Positions 33,821 through 44,861 of a stretch of 64,000 nucleotides of DNA are shown one piece after another. The notes below the pieces were generated by a model. The model had not been told where the DNA came from. It saw nothing but the letters and a program-made list of their open reading frames with translations, and did not search any database. Numbering within the stretch: position 1 is the first letter of the stretch; each line of letters opens with the position of its first letter. A program made the translations under genes and the position numbers. Source of the DNA: Raphanus sativus (lineage: Eukaryota; Streptophyta; Magnoliopsida; Brassicales; Brassicaceae); assembly GCF_000801105.2 (NCBI RefSeq), contig NC_079514.1:31359075-31423074 (forward strand), read 5' to 3'.

Positions 33821-35168
33821 TGGAGAAAGGGGCGGATCATAGTTGAACTAATTCATCCATATGGGATGGTAATTAGATGCTATACAGCAACTAGTGATTC
33901 ATGGTGGTTCATGAGTGAGCCTGATCTATGGTTTTGCATTACCAATGGCTTCAGGCCGTGGCAGTGAGGTAATGGAATCATATGGTATGATAGGTATCAA
34001 CCTTGGGTCGGTACAGGATTGGCTGAGAGCCATGAAGAAGAGCAAGACTGACCAGGTTCATTGGGACATGGTTCCATGGCCGGTTAGGTATGTGTGAAGA
34101 CTCATCAGTTCTGAGTCATGTGGGGTGGTTGGTTTATTGACTCAGGAACTGGTGGGCATTGTTAATCTTGTTCTATGATGTTCAGACATGGAGGTACTGA
34201 ACCATGGAGTGGCCGATTCAGAGAAATCTCTCCATGGCCTTGATTGGGCAGGTAAGTGGAGATCTGATAGTTCCATAAGGAATTGTTAGGATCCGACTTC
34301 AAATATATCTTAATGGGTATTTATCATGAATTATCATGGTGAAAGATTAATTTTATCTGATTGATTTAGAGGTGGTCAGTTATGGCCATATGGGCTGTTC
34401 ATGGGCGAGATCAGTATGATCGAGGCCAGTTCTGAGAAATGTGACTTGACCATTCTCTTAGTTATGAATTATCATGAATTTTAATTAGTTTTTGGAGCAT
34501 GTTTGTTTGTGGTTGGTTTTGCAGCTGAAGACTTCCCAAAGGTACTTGGTCTGTGGGGATGGTTGGTTGAATGACTAAGTACCTAAGGGGAGAGTTTATA
34601 CAGGTATAATGGGGAGTTGGACGAGTGGAAGGGAAGCTAGGCAAAGCTACCTCGCAGCTCGATCAGCTGGAAGAGAGTTGGGAACCTCAAGTGAAGTGGT
34701 TCAGTTCAGCTAGCTAGATGAGCTAGCTAGACAGCTAAGGCAGCTGAGACAAAGAGCTATCAAGCTCCGTGGATGTGACAAAGGTATGATCTAGCAATAT
34801 TGCATAGATCTAGATAGAATGGATTAGGGGAATGGAATCTCGGTTATTGTATGACCTGGATTAGGTTCAGGATCAACCTTGGAGCTGGTAGTAGTTGTGT
34901 ATACTGACCATGGCTAAGGTGATTCGATCTGACCAGTGTTAGATTGGTTTTAGACCAATGGTTAAGTAGAGAATATTCCGCTGTGCATAAGTAGAAAGGA
35001 TCTAAGTTAGGGAAAGACTAAGGTAGTCTTAAGCTAAGGTCTAAGATAGACTTCGCCCTTAGGCGAAAGTATAGATAGAGATTGAAAAATTGAGTGGTTC
35101 GGTCAGGGTATGGACCGAGCGACGTGAGGCATCGACCGCGGCCTAGCCGGCCGGGTTCGGGTCTTACA
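33819..35168 (+). repeat. Element X 3' LTR, second fragment
   Basis: Collinear with 14911-16270, one 10-bp deletion near 34465 within the TTATCATGA units and a few substitutions. Ends GGTCTTACA followed by the right target duplication gaaac. Its first about 208 bp repeat the end of 18543-20163. Confidence 0.9.
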
Positions 35169-35226
35169 GAAACACATGGAGCTTTGTTGATTCAAGTAAT
35201 CATTAGTACAACATTTTTAACTAAAA

Positions 35227-37250
35227 CTAGATTTGGACCCGCACAACCGTGCGGGTGTTAATTTTCTTTTTTATTTACATAAATATATAGTTTTTACTTC
35301 AAGAATGGTATATATTATAATTATATATATGTTTCTATGCATTATACGAAATAAGTATGTTTTCAACAAAAAAATTTTCATCAAATCAATTATATAAAAA
35401 TGTAACATGTTTTGTATCTTTGTTTCTATATTTTTGTTTGTTGAATAAGTGTTTTATTTTTATAAATTTTTAAAATATGTAGTTTGGTAAAATAGAAAAT
35501 AGTTTTGCATCGCGAAAGACATGGTAACTGACTTCAAAATTATAAAGTTTAAACATTTACTATTAGTTTTGTTATTTTTAAAAATGAACTATCAAATATT
35601 AAACAAATAACATTGATATATTCAAATAAATTACATACGAAGGTATACTATTGAAACATAAATTTATATATATTTAAAACCCTACACCAAAAATAAAACA
35701 ACTAAATTAGTATGATCTAAAATCGTAGGTTATATAAATAACTAATTTAGTTACATCAAACTAAATTTACAGTTTCATCTGCTAAGATTAATTCCATAGA
35801 ATCTCCACCATAATTGGTAGTTTGCTTCCATGAATGAAGCAACTTAACCTGAATATTCCAGCTATCCGTATCAGGAGCAATCTTTTAAACAGAGCAACAC
35901 CTTTTAAGAGCAACACCTTTTATTAATCGACATTTTTGCCTAAAATTTTTGATGTGGAAGAGAAAATATGCAAGTATCATTTTTATAGGTGAGACAGTTC
36001 CTAGGTTTATGTTAATTGTATGTTTGAAGTTAAGTCCAAAAAATTGGAAAGAATATATTTTCTTATAGATTTTTTTTGACGCAGAATATTAAGAATTTAG
36101 GAAAATAATTAAAACTGAGCATATATCGACTGAACAAAATTTTGAAAAAAATATAGTTTTGAAGATAAGTCGAAAATTTAGGAAAATATATATTTTTAAC
36201 AGATTTTCTCTGAACCATAATTTTATATTGAATTAATGGCAAACTAATTAAAGCTGAGAAAATATTGACTTCACAAATTGTTTTGAAATACTGATTAGGA
36301 AACAGTATATTTTGAAAAGATGTCGACAGAGTTTTGATCAAATATTGGATGAGCATTATATACTTTTAAATGTAGAACAATATAAGTTTTGGTTAAAAAT
36401 ATATGTGAACAATATATCTCTGAAAAGAAATTCCTTTAAGAATATTTTTTTGGCCTATCTATTGAACGTAACAATATTCTTTGTTAGTTTACTCGGCTAA
36501 TTAGTTTTCATATATTGTTATAGTAACAATATTCTTGATTTATCAACTTAACAAATTAGTTATATTCAGATGTTAGGTCCGGTATTTTTGGTTGAAAAAT
36601 AAATCAAATATATATGTTATATTAACTTATATGATTTATAAATATGAGATTTAAATATTTACGTTAACAGTGCACCATGTTCATCTTCTCCAAATGCTCA
36701 CTGTGTTCAGTTTAAGTAATTAAACTATTAACAAATGTTCAAGGCTAACAACCAAATAATCTATAGTATTAATAGAAAAACATGTTCAAGCTTTCATGTT
36801 CAAGTCTAACAATAATATAGAATCTGGAAAGACTTCTTTGACCGAAGAAATTGACATGAACCTGATATTCATTGAAAGTCAGAATCTGGGAAGATGATAT
36901 TAATTATTTGGTTATAGAGTAAAACTATAGACTGCAATTAATCATAGGCGTGAATGAGTTACAGACGTCTTTGTCTTTGACCCAAGAAATTGATATAAAT
37001 TTGATATTTGATATTCATTAAAAGTCACAAAATCTGGGAAGATGATATTAGTTTATTTGGTTACAGTCTTATAGAGTAAAACTCTTGCAGAGGTGAATGA
37101 GTTGTTGCAATATATAGATGTCGACATGTGCTTCTGATATTAACATAATTAATGATTGAAAATGCAGTGTGACCAATTCTATTAAGTAGTCCATTTTTAA
37201 AAAAATCACACATGAATGAGAAGTCATGACTTCTGTTTTAATATAATAGA
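35227..37250 (-). mobile_element. Helitron A, non-autonomous, minus strand
   Basis: 3' terminus CTAG (complement at 35227-35230, preceded by A) with the hairpin cccgcac-aacc-gtgcggg at 35237-35254. The 5' terminus is at 37250 (complement of TCTATTATATTAAAA). The interior is AT-rich and has no Rep/helicase. A diverged direct duplication occurs at about 36845-36945 and 36985-37090 (aatctgggaagatgatatta units), and loose repeats of ttaggaaaata lie at 36095-36300. Confidence 0.8.
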
Positions 37251-38026
37251 CTAGATCTCGACCCGCACAACCGTGCTGGTTTTATTTTTATTTTATATGT
37301 ATATATATTTATTTAGATCATTAGTAGTATACATTTTTAATTTTAATCATATATTTAAATATTTATAAAGCTTTTCAAATACAATAATATATAGTTTGCA
37401 TGTTGTAAATAATCAACTGTTTAAACCGTCGTACGTATTTGTTGCTTCTTATTATATATTTATCTTATTGTATTTGTATTTAGTTATTTTTTGTCAAACA
37501 ATATTTAGTTATTAAACATATTAATATGTTCATGAAAACCATATTTGACAATTATTTTTTATTTAATTAATGTTAAATTTTTATCCGTTTTTCAAAGGTA
37601 GATTTCTTTTTAACAGTATTTTCTATGTTTATTCATTTTACACAATATATTATTATATCTACAAAAGTGAAAGATATGTTAATTTTTATACATGTAGTAT
37701 ATAGTCTGTTAATGTTAAGCCGCTTTGTCATATTATACTTTTAACATAAATATTTTCTATTTATGAAAATAAAATTTAAAATTTTATCAATTTAATATAA
37801 TTTTATCATATTAAGTTCAATATGATAAAAAAAATTAACATGATTGATTGTGATTATATAGTAGATAAAAATAAGATATAATTTTTTATTTTTTATTTTA
37901 TAAAAACAACTGAATATATTAATGTATAATAATATTTCAAAACTTATTACGAAATTAGTTAAAATATTTACATATATTTTTCAAAATTAAGATCTTGTTA
38001 AGATCTTTTTAAAAGATTTTTTGAAA

Positions 38027-38063
<37 letters not shown>

Positions 38064-38220
38064 AATTTTAAATGAAAAGATATCAAAAGATATTATGATT
38101 AAAGTAGTTCAAAGATTAATAATGATTAAAAATGTAGTTTGACCAAGTCTAGTAGATAGTCCATTTTTTAAAAAATCACACATGAATTAGAAGTCATAAC
38201 TTCTATTTTAATATAATAGA
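37251..38220 (-). mobile_element. Helitron B, non-autonomous, minus strand
   Basis: Starts (plus orientation) CTAG at 37251 with hairpin gcacaaccgtgc at 37264-37275 and ends GA at 38220 before T. Its 5'-terminal about 100 bp (38105-38220) closely match those of Helitron A (37150-37250), so the two belong to one family. It lies exactly at the end of A with no intervening base. Confidence 0.8.
38029..38060. repeat. AT dinucleotide microsatellite
   Basis: About 16 uninterrupted AT units inside Helitron B. Confidence 0.9.
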
Positions 38221-38347
38221 TATATTGGTCCGAAGACCCTTACAAAGCAAAGAAACATTCTCTCAAAAATATAATCCAAAACAACAAAGTAGTTTATAGT
38301 GTTGAAACAGTAGATAAGTTTAGATGAACCAAACCTTATTTTTATCT

Positions 38348-39174
38348 CTACTGCCTCATGTTTCCACCCGCTTTGCCTCCACGAAACCCACCTTTGAAAT
38401 CATTCGTCGTCTCTGCAGTTTTCTGCTTGCTCAACCCTTTCCTTCCACCATGACCAAACTTAGAATCCCTAAACTCCCTCTTCTTTTTGTTCATCCTCGA
38501 AGTAGGCTTCCCTTTACCACCTAACCGATCACCGGGAGACACACCTGGGCTCTTCTTACCACCTCCTCTCTGGAAACTCTTTCCGTTTCCAAACTCAAGA
38601 TCAAGCTCTCCAGCACCTCTTTTCTCGATAAACCCACTCTGCTGCTTCTGTTTCCTCCACTTCTTGACAGACTCAATCTCATCCTTCTTCTGCTTAGCCC
38701 GTTGCTTCATCTTCTGAGACTGTACTTCCTTAGCCATCTTCTTTTTGTCCCTAGCCTTACTCCTCTCTTCAGACTACTCCATCTGCTTCTTCTCTTACAG
38801 AAGCTTAGACTTCACCTTCTCCATGTGCGTGTCCGACTTCACCTTCTCCGCCTAGTAATCCTCCAGCCTGAGGAAAGGCAGTTCCATCACCTGGAGCTTC
38901 TCGAAAGCCTGCCTCGTCCCTTCGAGGGCTTGAGTGTAGAACGCCATCTCTCTAGCGAGGTCATCGTTTACATCAACGGCTTGTCCTTGATCAATCTCGA
39001 CGGTGAGCTTGTGACTTCAGCAACATCTTCTAGCCTGCTTATGTCTTGAAGCTTCTCAGTGATCTCGTTTTCTGAATCCGAATCTGACAAAGATTCTACT
39101 TCGGAGTCAGATGCTACGTCTTCATCAATTATGTTCATCTCATCATCTTCCACAAAATTATCCTCAAATGACAT
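38348..39174 (-). pseudogene. EBP2-like rRNA processing protein, broken copy
   Basis: The minus-strand reading matches EBP2, a nucleolar protein for 27S/60S ribosome biogenesis. The N-terminus (39174-38968) is acidic with DSDSEN runs. The rest reads AREMAFYTQALEGTRQAFEK, then basic coiled coil, then the conserved tail SPGDRxGGKGKPTSRM, KREFRDSKFGHGGRKG and NDFKGGFRGGKAGGN. Damage: a 1-nt frameshift near 38970 and in-frame stops at 38852-38854, 38795-38797 and 38774-38776. No intron interrupts it, so it could be retroposed or derive from an intronless parent. 5' leader-like sequence is retained. Basic motifs are well preserved, so inactivation looks recent; a functional copy presumably exists elsewhere. 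Confidence 0.85.
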
Positions 39175-40470
39175 GGTTTACAACGAAACGATAGAAGACT
39201 GAAGAACTCTGTTTGAGAGGATTTTTAGAGAGAGTAACGATGACGGCGTGAGAAGAAGATGATATAGATATCATATTAAATTTATACTATGTATATACGG
39301 CTCTTGTGACGGTCAAAGAATTTTATTTCGCTAGGGAATTTATTTTAAGACTATATATGCTTTTTCTAAACGCGTTATAAGTCTGCCACGTCAGGTATTA
39401 GAAGGCATAAACAACTGACACATAGGATGGGGCACTTTTCTAATTATTATAAAATTCAGGTTATAACTATTTAAAAGATCCTCAAATAATATATAGGGGA
39501 TTTGGACCCTTATTTAATCCCTAGTTTGATATATGCTAAACCCATTAGTCAACTCTTTTTGGTCGAATCAAAGAAAAGAAAAGAAAAACAAAAGTATACG
39601 TATAAACAAAGACCAAGATATGTTGTTAAAAAGAAAAACAAACACCAAGATAAGAAATACAAAAACGAAAACAAAAGTTTAAGTTAAACAAAGACCAAGA
39701 TGACTAACGTAAAAAGAAGTTAAATACGGCCTAAAGAAACTTGTTAGAAATCATTTCTCACAACCACAAAGGCAAGAACATGGCAACATCAAAGAAACTA
39801 TCTGCTTTCTTTTGCTTCTCCTTTCTCTTATGTCTTCTCTTCACCACTAACCAAACGATGTCCGAGTCCGACCACATGGAGACTTTCTGCAACAAACCAT
39901 CCGGAAACTTCACTCGCAACTCAACTTACCACACAAATCTCAACGCTCTTCTCTCCACTCTAAGCAACCAGTCCTCCCTCGCTAACTATTACAACCTCAC
40001 GACCGGTCTAGCTTCAGACACAGTCCATGGGATGTTCTTGTGCACAGGAGACGTCAACAGAACAACTTGCAACTCCTGCGTCAAGACCGCAACAACCGAG
40101 ATCGCCAAAAACTGTACCAACAACCGTGAAGCAATCGTTTACTACTTCGATTGTATGGTTCGTTACTCAGATAAGTTCTTCCTCTCCACTTTAGAGACAC
40201 AGCCTAATACCCTATGGTGGTCTACCGATCTAATACCCAAAACATTTGGTAAAATTTGGAGAGAGGCTGTCTGATAAAATGGGTGAAGTTATCGTCAGAT
40301 CGTCTATTTTATCTTCATCACTTACTCCATATTATCTTATGGATACGACTAGATTCGACAACGTGTATGATCTTAAGTCTATTGTTCAGTGCACTCCTTA
40401 TTTGGATCCGGGAAACTGTACCACATGCCTGAAACTTGCGTTGCAAGAGATGATTGACTGTTGTGGTGAT

Positions 40471-40812
40471 TGTTGTGAACAGCCGTCGTTTAGGTTGGAA
40501 GAAGAATAGAGAAGAAAACGTATTGAGGCAAATACCCGTTTAGGGTTTCTTATTAATGATGTGATAATAATTTACAAACCCTTAGACCCATATTTATACA
40601 GCCTCAAAAACCCGATTTCCTTTTCTCAATAGAAATAGTAACTTTCCTAAAACCGAAAAGGCATACCGTACCGCGGGGGCTACAGGCCCCCGCACCCCCC
40701 AGATGTCAACCTTGATAACGAGTGTCGCCCGCATTCGGTCGGACTACGTCCGACCCACGAGTGCTGGGCATTTTACTGGTACAACAGAGATTTAAGACAC
40801 ACAGATGCAACA
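40471..40812 (-). repeat. Copia-2 3' LTR
   Basis: In minus orientation begins TGTTGCATCTGTG. A GC-rich hairpin gcggggg-ctacagg-cccccgc lies at 40673-40692. A TATTTATA stretch (about 40591-40598) is the complement of the TATA box TATAAATA. Confidence 0.9.
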
Positions 40813-40886
40813 AACACCACCTTGACGAAAAATCTCTACAAAACTCCTTATCCCGTCTATCTTCTGGGGGGAACCTCCATTGCTTC

Positions 40887-43800
40887 TTAGCATTGGCAAA
40901 CATGGAGCAGATTCAAGCAATGCTTGAACTTCTCCGTTGTAACAGGCTTGGTCAACATGTCAGCTGGATTCTCCGACGTATGCACCTTCTCCAATAAGAC
41001 TTCTCCAGAAGCTGCTAACTCCCTTATCTTGTGAAACCTTATACGTATGTGCTTCGTCCTTCCATGATACACTTGATTCTTAGCCAAACATAACGCGCTT
41101 TGACTATCACAGTGTAGCTGAACACCTTCTTGATCAACACCCAACTCGGATACAAGTCCTTGTACCCATACTGCTTCCTTAGATGCTTCTCCAAGTGCCA
41201 TGTATTCAGCTTCAGTGGTTGACATCGCTACAATACCTTGTTGTACCGATCTCCAGCAAATAGGTGCTCCTGCAAGAGTAAATACATACCCCGTAGTTGA
41301 CCTGCTATTATCAAGGTCTCCACCATAATCTGAATCCACGAACCCAATAACTGAATCCTGCACTTCTCCACCAAACATAAGCCCATAGTCACTTGTACCT
41401 CGCAAGTATCTTAGGATCCACTTCACAGCATCCCATTGTCTCCTCCCAGGATTCGACATGTACTTACTGACTTGACTAACTGCTTGTGCTAGATCCGGTC
41501 TTGTACACACCATTGCATACATCAAACAACCAACTGCGCTAGCATAAGGAACCTCCGCCATATCTTTGAGTTCTTCAGCAGACTTTGGACTTTGCTCTGC
41601 TGTAAGTATGAAGTGCTTCGCCAATGGTGTAGAGACTGGTTTTGAATTCGACATATCAAAACGTTCTGACACCTTTTCAATGTAGCTCTTCTGAGAAAGC
41701 CATAACCTCTTAGAGCTCCTATCCCTGCGAATCTCCATTCCAAGAATCTTCTTTGCAGCACCAAGATCCTTCATCTCAAACTCTCGTCCCAGTAACCCTT
41801 TCAAACGATTTATGTCATCCATATCGTTTGCAGCAATGAGCATATCATCAACATATAACAGCAGGAATATGGGAGAATGGTCAAGGGACTTGACATACAC
41901 ACAGCAATCGTACTCACACCTTTGATAGCCTATTTTCATCATATATGAATCAAACCGTTTGTACCACTGTCTTGGAGCCTGCTTCAAACCGTATAAAGAC
42001 TTCTTCAATCTACACACCAGATGCTCTTCTCCAGGCTTAACCAAACCTTCAGGTTGCTCCATATATATTTCCTCCTCCAACTCTCCATGAAGGAAGGCCG
42101 TTTTCACGTCCATCTGCTCAAGATGCAGATCCCAAACAGCTACCAAACCCAACACAGCTCGTATGGAAGTGTGTCGTACTACCGGCGAGAATATCTCGTC
42201 GTAGTCTATTCCTTTCTTCTGCGAGTACCCTTTTGCTACTACTCTGGACTTGAACTTCTTAGGTTCTTTCACAGACATCCCTTCCTTCTTCTTGTAGATC
42301 CACTTGCAGCCAATTGCTCTCTTCCCTTCAGGTAACTCCACAAGATCCCAAGTCTCGTTCTTATCCAGACTTACTGCCTCTTCCGTCATAGAACCAATCC
42401 ATTCATCCCTCTCATCGCTATTAATAGCTTCATGATAGGTGGTAGGATCATCCATCTCGACCATAAGAGCATAGTTGACCATGTCTTCAAACCCGAACCT
42501 GACTGGAGCCTTTATCGCACGTTTTGGTCTTCTAGAAACCAAACTCTCCTCTGTTCCACGTTGAACCTCTTTCTGTGCCACTTCCACAGATCGCTCATCA
42601 CTAACTTCATCTGGTTTATCTGCACCAGACTCCTCCTGAGTAACTTCAGAATCCGTGATAGTCTCAATGGTCACAGGCACTCGGTCTGATATCGCCTGCT
42701 GCACCATATACTGCTCGTCAAAGACCACATCTCGACTAAACACCCTTTTCCTTGCCTCAGGATCCCATAACTTGAATCCTTTAACACCTTTCTCAAAGCC
42801 TAGAAAGATGCACTTCTTGGATTTCGAATCCAGCTTTGATCTTTCATCTCCCGCAACTAGCATGTAAGCTGGACATCCAAATATCCTCAAGTTTGATAGA
42901 TCAATATCTACCCCAGTCCACACCTCTTCTGCGACCTTCCCTTCTAAGGAACTTCTTGGCGATCTATTGATGAGATAGACTGCCATGTTTACTGCTTCCG
43001 CCCAGAACTGCTTTGCTAACCCTGCATTCAACCTCAAACACCTTGCTTTCTCTGCAATCGAACGGTTCATTCTTTCAACGACACCGTTTTGCTGAGGTGT
43101 TTTACGCACTGTAAAGTGCCTCTGAATGCCATGCTCCGCACAAAACTTCTGGAACTTCCCGTCAGTATACTCTGTGCCATTATCCGATCTCAAGTACTTC
43201 ACCTTTCTCTCCGTCTGATTTTCTACTTCAGCTTTCCAAACCTTGAAGTTTTCGAACACCTCAGATTTCTGCTTCATGAAGTACACCCAAACCTTCTTAG
43301 AGAAGTCATCGATGAATAAAACGAAGTATCTTGATCCTCCCATAGATTGCACCCGAGTTGGCCCCCACACATCAGAATGGACATAGTCAATAAGACCTTT
43401 TGTCGTGTGTTGGCCCGTCTTAAAAGATACCTTGGACTGTTTTCCCATCACACAGAACTTGCAAAACTCCATCTTGCAATCCTTTAACCCGTCCAGAAGA
43501 CCCCTTCTAAAGAGCTCTTTCAAACCGTGTTCCCCAATGTGACCCATACGCATATGCCACAAGGTTGTACACTCCGACTCAGAAACTGCAGCTGCAGCAC
43601 CACCTACAACCACGTTCCCTATCAACCGATATACGCTTCCAGCTGTCATTTGTCCCTTCATCACCATCATAGAACCTTTGAAAACCTTCAATACTTCATC
43701 ATCATCTGATTTGTACTTGAAGCCGTTTCTATGTAGCAACCCCAGAGATATCAGATTCTTCTTCATGACTGGTATGTGTCTGACATCAGTTAATGTCCTG

Positions 43801-44825
43801 ATAGTCCCATCATACATCCGAAACTTGACTTGTCCAATGCCCACAACACCACATGCCTTGTCATCCGCAAGTCGAACAGAGCCCATGTTTCCAGCCTTGT
43901 ACGTTTCAAACCACTCCCTGTTAGGGGTCATGTGGAATGAAGCGCCCGTATCCATTATCCAGGTATCCGAGTGATCACCTGACGTAACAGCAAGCATATC
44001 CGAATCAGCTGATCCTTCCGAGTCTTCCACCTTCTGAACCATGTTTGCAGAGTTCGATGTCTCCTTCGAATTCTGCCCTTTGTCCGGACAGTCTCTCCTA
44101 TAGTGGCCAGGCTTGCCACACCTATAGCAGACTACTTTCTTCCCGAACTTTGACTTTGACCTTTTCTTGCTAGTATCATCCTGCTGCTTCCCCCGCTGCC
44201 TTCCTCTATCCTGACTGACATACAGCCCGTCACCTTGAGAGTTGTCACCCACGCCTGTATTCTGCCTTCTCTCATGGTGAGAGAGTAGTGCTGCAGAAAC
44301 TGTCTCCAGCTTTATGGTCGTTTTATCGACTGTTAGAGCTGTTAACAACGTCTCATATTGAGGAGGCAGAGAACACAGCAAGATCATGGCTTGATCTTCG
44401 TCCTCAATCTTCACATCCACACGAACCAGATCCCCGATGATTTCATTAAAGTTGTTGACGTGTGCAACCAGATCCCCGCTCTCAGACATCTTCAAACCGA
44501 ACAACCTCTGCTTGAGGTATAGTTTGCTAGATAACGATTTTGACATATACATCTTTTCCAACTTATCCCACATCTCCTTACAAGTTGTGAGATCCATCAC
44601 CTGATGTGTTATGTCATCCGACAAACAGAGTCGAATCGTTGAGACGGCCTTATCCTGCATCTCTTCCCAATCATCCTGATCCATCGCTTCCGGTTTCGTC
44701 TCCAACAGAGACTTCTTCACCCCTTGCTGCGTAAGCAAGTCCTTAACACGCCGTTGCCACAGACCGAAATTTCCCTTCCCATCGAATCTTGGAACATCGA
44801 ACTTAAGAGAACTTCCTCCGGTCAT
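40887..44825 (-). CDS. Copia gag-pol polyprotein (1312 residues)
   Basis: Starts MTGGSSLKF, about 22 nt after the PBS. Gag occupies about residues 1-230, with a zinc knuckle CYRCGKPGHYRRDC at about 233-246. The protease active site is DTGA at about 292. GAG-pre-integrase with LWHMRMGH and an HHCC finger follows; the integrase core has D in HSDVWGP, D in LRSDNGTEY and E in NGVVERMN. RT has QMDVKTAFLHG and the catalytic YVDDM at about residue 990. RNase H has D in GFVDSDYGG, E in STTEAEYMAL and D in LHCDSQSA, ending with the PADMLTKPV tail. The order protease-integrase-RT-RNase H is diagnostic of Ty1/copia, and the sequence resembles the Tork/TNT1-type lineage. No stop or shift interrupts it. 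It encodes the enzymes for its own replication in cytoplasmic virus-like particles. Confidence 0.92.
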   Translation of the reverse strand: MTGGSSLKFDVPRFDGKGNFGLWQRRVKDLLTQQGVKKSLLETKPEAMDQDDWEEMQDKAVSTIRLCLSDDITHQVMDLTTCKEMWDKLEKMYMSKSLSSKLYLKQRLFGLKMSESGDLVAHVNNFNEIIGDLVRVDVKIEDEDQAMILLCSLPPQYETLLTALTVDKTTIKLETVSAALLSHHERRQNTGVGDNSQGDGLYVSQDRGRQRGKQQDDTSKKRSKSKFGKKVVCYRCGKPGHYRRDCPDKGQNSKETSNSANMVQKVEDSEGSADSDMLAVTSGDHSDTWIMDTGASFHMTPNREWFETYKAGNMGSVRLADDKACGVVGIGQVKFRMYDGTIRTLTDVRHIPVMKKNLISLGLLHRNGFKYKSDDDEVLKVFKGSMMVMKGQMTAGSVYRLIGNVVVGGAAAAVSESECTTLWHMRMGHIGEHGLKELFRRGLLDGLKDCKMEFCKFCVMGKQSKVSFKTGQHTTKGLIDYVHSDVWGPTRVQSMGGSRYFVLFIDDFSKKVWVYFMKQKSEVFENFKVWKAEVENQTERKVKYLRSDNGTEYTDGKFQKFCAEHGIQRHFTVRKTPQQNGVVERMNRSIAEKARCLRLNAGLAKQFWAEAVNMAVYLINRSPRSSLEGKVAEEVWTGVDIDLSNLRIFGCPAYMLVAGDERSKLDSKSKKCIFLGFEKGVKGFKLWDPEARKRVFSRDVVFDEQYMVQQAISDRVPVTIETITDSEVTQEESGADKPDEVSDERSVEVAQKEVQRGTEESLVSRRPKRAIKAPVRFGFEDMVNYALMVEMDDPTTYHEAINSDERDEWIGSMTEEAVSLDKNETWDLVELPEGKRAIGCKWIYKKKEGMSVKEPKKFKSRVVAKGYSQKKGIDYDEIFSPVVRHTSIRAVLGLVAVWDLHLEQMDVKTAFLHGELEEEIYMEQPEGLVKPGEEHLVCRLKKSLYGLKQAPRQWYKRFDSYMMKIGYQRCEYDCCVYVKSLDHSPIFLLLYVDDMLIAANDMDDINRLKGLLGREFEMKDLGAAKKILGMEIRRDRSSKRLWLSQKSYIEKVSERFDMSNSKPVSTPLAKHFILTAEQSPKSAEELKDMAEVPYASAVGCLMYAMVCTRPDLAQAVSQVSKYMSNPGRRQWDAVKWILRYLRGTSDYGLMFGGEVQDSVIGFVDSDYGGDLDNSRSTTGYVFTLAGAPICWRSVQQGIVAMSTTEAEYMALGEASKEAVWVQGLVSELGVDQEGVQLHCDSQSALCLAKNQVYHGRTKHIRIRFHKIRELAASGEVLLEKVHTSENPADMLTKPVTTEKFKHCLNLLHVCQC

Positions 44826-44847
44826 CCTTTAGGGTTCGCAACCTAAA

Positions 44848-44859
44848 GCTCTGATACCA
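44848..44859 (-). other. Copia-2 primer-binding site
   Basis: Minus strand TGGTATCAGAGC, complementary to initiator-Met tRNA, two bases inside the 5' LTR. Confidence 0.9.
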
Positions 44860-44861
44860 CT

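Larger units (their letters stand above)
13496..35168 (+). mobile_element. Nested gypsy complex; outer element X (Tekay-like)
   Basis: The whole interval is flanked by a 5-bp target duplication gaaac (13491-13495 and 35169-35173), so the outer element inserted once. Element X consists of 5' LTR 13496-16270, internal 16271-18542 and a 3' LTR in two pieces, 18543-20163 and 33819-35168. Between the pieces lie three copies of gypsy element Y and, within Y, element W. The 3' LTR pieces overlap by about 208 bp in LTR coordinates, so part of the LTR is duplicated around the inner block. X encodes only decayed gag, protease and the start of RT, and would need proteins from a relative. Confidence 0.85.

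Noticed and set aside
38324..39049. Plus-strand ORFs of 66-115 codons.
   Set aside because: Antisense of the EBP2 relic; leucine/serine-rich by complement of basic codons.
42021..43974. Plus-strand ORFs of 60-104 codons within Copia-2.
   Set aside because: Antisense shadows of the intact polyprotein.
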